DNA of 38,004 nt from an uncultured bacterium (lineage in GTDB: Bacteria; Acidobacteriota; Thermoanaerobaculia; Multivoradales; J023). The translations under genes were made by a program, and so were the position numbers. A model generated the notes under the pieces. The model was not told the origin of the DNA. It ran no database searches and saw only the letters and a list, made by a program, of their open reading frames with translations. Positions within the stretch are counted from its first letter, which is position 1. The number at the start of each line of letters is the position of its first letter. The stretch is from positions 1-38,004 of the forward strand of contig CALFAM010000130.1 in assembly GCA_937948815.1 (NCBI GenBank), read 5' to 3'. Below are positions 33,253 to 38,004 of the stretch, piece by piece.

Positions 33253-34350
33253 ATGAAAGTCCGACTCAATCGACTAGAGCTGCTCGGCGAGCTCGTCCCC
33301 ATGCAGGGCATCGTCGAGCGCCGGACCACGATTCCTGTGCTCTCACACATCCTTCTCCGAGCGGGTGATAACCGCCTGGAGATGGCCGCCACCGATCTCG
33401 AAGTCTCACTGACCTCCTGGTGCGCCGCTGAAATCGAAGGCGACGGCGCCATCGCGCTCCAGGCCAAGAAGCTGCTCGAGATCGTTCGCGCCTGCGACGG
33501 CGACGAGCTGACCTTCGAAAGCGATGACGAAGGCGCGATCTCGATCCGCGCTGGACGCTCGCGGTTCAAGATTCGTGGCCTGCCTGCCGAAGACTTCCCG
33601 ACCCTGCCAGCCATTCAGGAAGGCGAGCTCATCGCCCTTCCCTTCCCGATCTTCAAGGCCATGGCAGCCAAGATCTTCTTCGCCATCTCGAGCGAAGAGT
33701 CTCGCTTCCAGCTTTCGGGCGCGCTGCTCAAGCAAAATGACGGCGTCTTGGTCTTGGTCGCGACGGACGGGCATCGCCTTGCCTTGGTGGAATCCGGCGT
33801 CGACGATCTCGAGGCCGGTGACGGCGTGCTGGTGCCGCGCAAGGCACTGATGGAGCTGATGCGCTTCGAAGATGACGGCGACCTCGAGTTCCGTCGCGGC
33901 GAGCACCATCTCTCGTTCCTTGTTGGGCGGCGTCGCCTGATCTGCCGTGTCCTCGAGGGCACGTTCCCGGACTACGAGCGCGTCATCTCGCGGGACAACG
34001 ACAAGCACATCGTGCTCGATCGCCAGCAGTTGCAGAGCGTGATCCAACGCGTCAGCTTGCTCACCGGCGACCGTTCGCGTGCCGTTCGCCTCGAGCTCCA
34101 GACCGGCAGCCTGGTTCTCTCCGCGGCCAATCCGGATCTGGGTGAGGCCAAGGAAGACATCGCCTGCGAGTTCGAAGGCGAGACGTTCTCAGTGGGTGTC
34201 AATCCTGACTACCTGCGAGATTTTCTCGGTGCTGTCGGTACCGACCAGGTCCGTCTCGAGCTCAAGGACGAGAACTCGCAGATCGTCGCCTACCCGATCG
34301 AAGGGCAGGACGAGCGCTACGTCTGCGTCGTCATGCCGATCCGCATCTAG
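33253..34350 (+). CDS. dnaN: DNA polymerase III sliding clamp beta
   Basis: This 365-residue beta clamp has three consecutive clamp domains (~1-120, 125-245, 248-365). Recognisable stretches are 'RRTTIPVLSHILLRA', 'ATDLEVSLTSW', 'ATDGHRLALVES' and 'FPDYERVI', ending 'YVCVVMPIRI'. It forms a ring dimer that tethers polymerase. The start is ATG 33253 behind AAGGAG with 9-bp spacing; an in-frame upstream start at 33208 is not supported. It lies between dnaA and recF. Confidence 0.97.
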   Translation: MKVRLNRLELLGELVPMQGIVERRTTIPVLSHILLRAGDNRLEMAATDLEVSLTSWCAAEIEGDGAIALQAKKLLEIVRACDGDELTFESDDEGAISIRAGRSRFKIRGLPAEDFPTLPAIQEGELIALPFPIFKAMAAKIFFAISSEESRFQLSGALLKQNDGVLVLVATDGHRLALVESGVDDLEAGDGVLVPRKALMELMRFEDDGDLEFRRGEHHLSFLVGRRRLICRVLEGTFPDYERVISRDNDKHIVLDRQQLQSVIQRVSLLTGDRSRAVRLELQTGSLVLSAANPDLGEAKEDIACEFEGETFSVGVNPDYLRDFLGAVGTDQVRLELKDENSQIVAYPIEGQDERYVCVVMPIRI

Positions 34351-34431
34351 CCTGCCGCGCGGTCTATCGACACGAACTGCCGGCGCCGAGCCTCCGAGAT
34401 CCATCCCTTCTCCCGCGGACACTCCGAAGCT

Positions 34432-35520
34432 TTGCTCGCCAGCATCGAGGTCCGCGGGTTTCGGAACCTGAACGCGCAGACCTGGACGCCGGCCAGCGGG
34501 CATCATCTGCTGCTTGGCTCCAACGGCGCCGGCAAGACCAGCCTTCTCGAAGCCATCTACCTGCTGGCGACCACACGCAGCTTTCGGACCGCCCAGCTCG
34601 CCGATTGCTGTCAGCGAGGTGCCTCGGCGTTCGAGCTCGACGGCGTCGCCAAGCGCGAACGCCGCACGGAGCTGACGTTGCGCTGGCAGCGCGGCACGGG
34701 CACGGCACGTGAGCGGCGGGTCGACGGGAATCAGACCTCCTTGGCCGCGCATCTCGAGGTGTTGCCGATCCTCGCTTGGACCACGGTCGACAGCGAGTTG
34801 CTCACCGGTCCCCCGGCCATTCGCCGTCGCCTTCTCGATCGCGGCATCGTCGCCCGCAAGCCAGCCACGATCACCCTGCTCGCCCGGTACCGACAGGCCC
34901 TCTCGGCAAAGAAGAAGCTCCTCACCGATGGAGTATCGCCGCGTTCTGTGCAGCTGGCCACCTGGAACGAGCTGTTGGCGCGCGAATCGGTCGCGTTGGT
35001 CCGCGCTCGCCACGACTACGCCGCCGAGTTGAGCACCGCGCTCGCCGCCGCCATCGACTCCTGTGATCTCGACCTTCCACCCCTCGAGATCGCCTACCGG
35101 CCGAGCCTGGAGAAGGCCCTGGACGGGGTGACGGCAGCGACCCGTCAGCTGACGGAGATGGCCACCCGAGAGTGTGCCGGTCAGCGCGCCCTCGTTGGAC
35201 CGCATCGCGACGATCTCAAGGTGTCCTGGCAAGGTCGCACCGTCCGCCGAATGGCCTCCGCGGGTGAACGTAAGGTGCTCGGTCTCCTGCTGCTCGCCGC
35301 CCAGGTTCGCGTCCTCGCGGGCGCGGGGCGCGCGCCGGTCGTCATGATCGACGATGCCGATGCTGAGCTCGATCGCCAGCGGCTGGGGCGGGTCTGGGCT
35401 GCGTTTGCTTCCGTCGGGCAGCTCTTCGCGAGCTCGAATCGGCCCGATGTCTGGCGCGAAATCGGCTTCGCGCAACGGTGGCAAATCGACGCCGGCGCCA
35501 TCGCACGAGAAACCGCGTAG
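34432..35520 (+). CDS. recF: DNA replication and repair protein RecF
   Basis: This 362-residue SMC-like ATPase that binds gapped DNA shows the N-terminal 'IEVRGFRNLNAQTW', Walker A 'GSNGAGKTSLLEAIYLL', the family signature 'TTRSFRTAQL', 'LVGPHRDDLKVSW', the ABC-type signature 'ASAGERKVLGLLL' and Walker B 'VVMIDDADAELDRQ'. The start appears to be TTG 34432, since no ATG/GTG exists in frame between the previous stop and the conserved N-terminus. It follows dnaN by 81 bp. Together with RecR here it belongs to the RecFOR gap-repair pathway. Confidence 0.93.
   Translation: MLASIEVRGFRNLNAQTWTPASGHHLLLGSNGAGKTSLLEAIYLLATTRSFRTAQLADCCQRGASAFELDGVAKRERRTELTLRWQRGTGTARERRVDGNQTSLAAHLEVLPILAWTTVDSELLTGPPAIRRRLLDRGIVARKPATITLLARYRQALSAKKKLLTDGVSPRSVQLATWNELLARESVALVRARHDYAAELSTALAAAIDSCDLDLPPLEIAYRPSLEKALDGVTAATRQLTEMATRECAGQRALVGPHRDDLKVSWQGRTVRRMASAGERKVLGLLLLAAQVRVLAGAGRAPVVMIDDADAELDRQRLGRVWAAFASVGQLFASSNRPDVWREIGFAQRWQIDAGAIARETA

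Positions 35521-38004
<2,484 letters not shown>

Overview
This is a high-GC, Gram-negative bacterial chromosome segment carrying the replication-origin neighbourhood. It holds dnaA-dnaN-recF-gyrB, rpmH-rnpA-yidD-yidC-jag, rsmG-parA-parB with an exact parS site, and dnaX-ebfC-recR with the SRP RNA. The periplasmic-domain form of YidC, the lipoprotein SodC and the insert-bearing GyrB point to a diderm. ParAB encoded together with a bactofilin, SufU-type Fe-S assembly and a DUF4845-like gene next to lepB would fit Acidobacteriota or a former deltaproteobacterial lineage. The sequence alone does not settle the phylum.

Layout. 1-2.3 kb: the end of a diacylglycerol-kinase-family gene converges on trkH. 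2.4-9.6 kb: a complete SUF operon (rrf2/iscR-like regulator, sufB, sufC, sufD, sufS, sufU, sufT) with a strong promoter and a palindromic candidate operator, followed by a Cu-Zn SOD lipoprotein and a UUCG hairpin. 9.8-12.1 kb: a transsulfuration pair (cystathionine beta-synthase-like and cystathionine gamma-lyase-like). 12.2-16.4 kb: cutA is divergent from two tandem signal peptidase I genes, a DUF4845-like small membrane protein, and a membrane protein whose phosphodiesterase-like domain has lost key residues. 16.5-23.8 kb, minus strand: rpmH, rnpA, yidD, yidC and jag, then a 558-bp repeat-rich gap with parS where mnmE/mnmG usually lie, then rsmG, parA, parB and bactofilin. 23.8-24.28 kb: an AT-rich gap. 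24.28-25.2 kb, minus strand: two tRNA-Ser genes and tadA. 25.3-38 kb, plus strand: ffs, dnaX, ebfC, recR, a class III aminotransferase, a small P-loop NTPase, a tandem cyclic-nucleotide-binding-domain protein, dnaA, dnaN, recF and gyrB (cut by the window end).

Most genes are housekeeping. I do not see a phage, IS element, CRISPR array or defence island. The points most worth a second look are the parS/minisatellite gap replacing mnmE/mnmG, the bactofilin translationally coupled to ParAB, the degenerate membrane phosphodiesterase, the uncharacterised aminotransferase/NTPase/CNB cassette lodged between recR and dnaA, and the uncertain position of oriC, for which there are three candidate segments.
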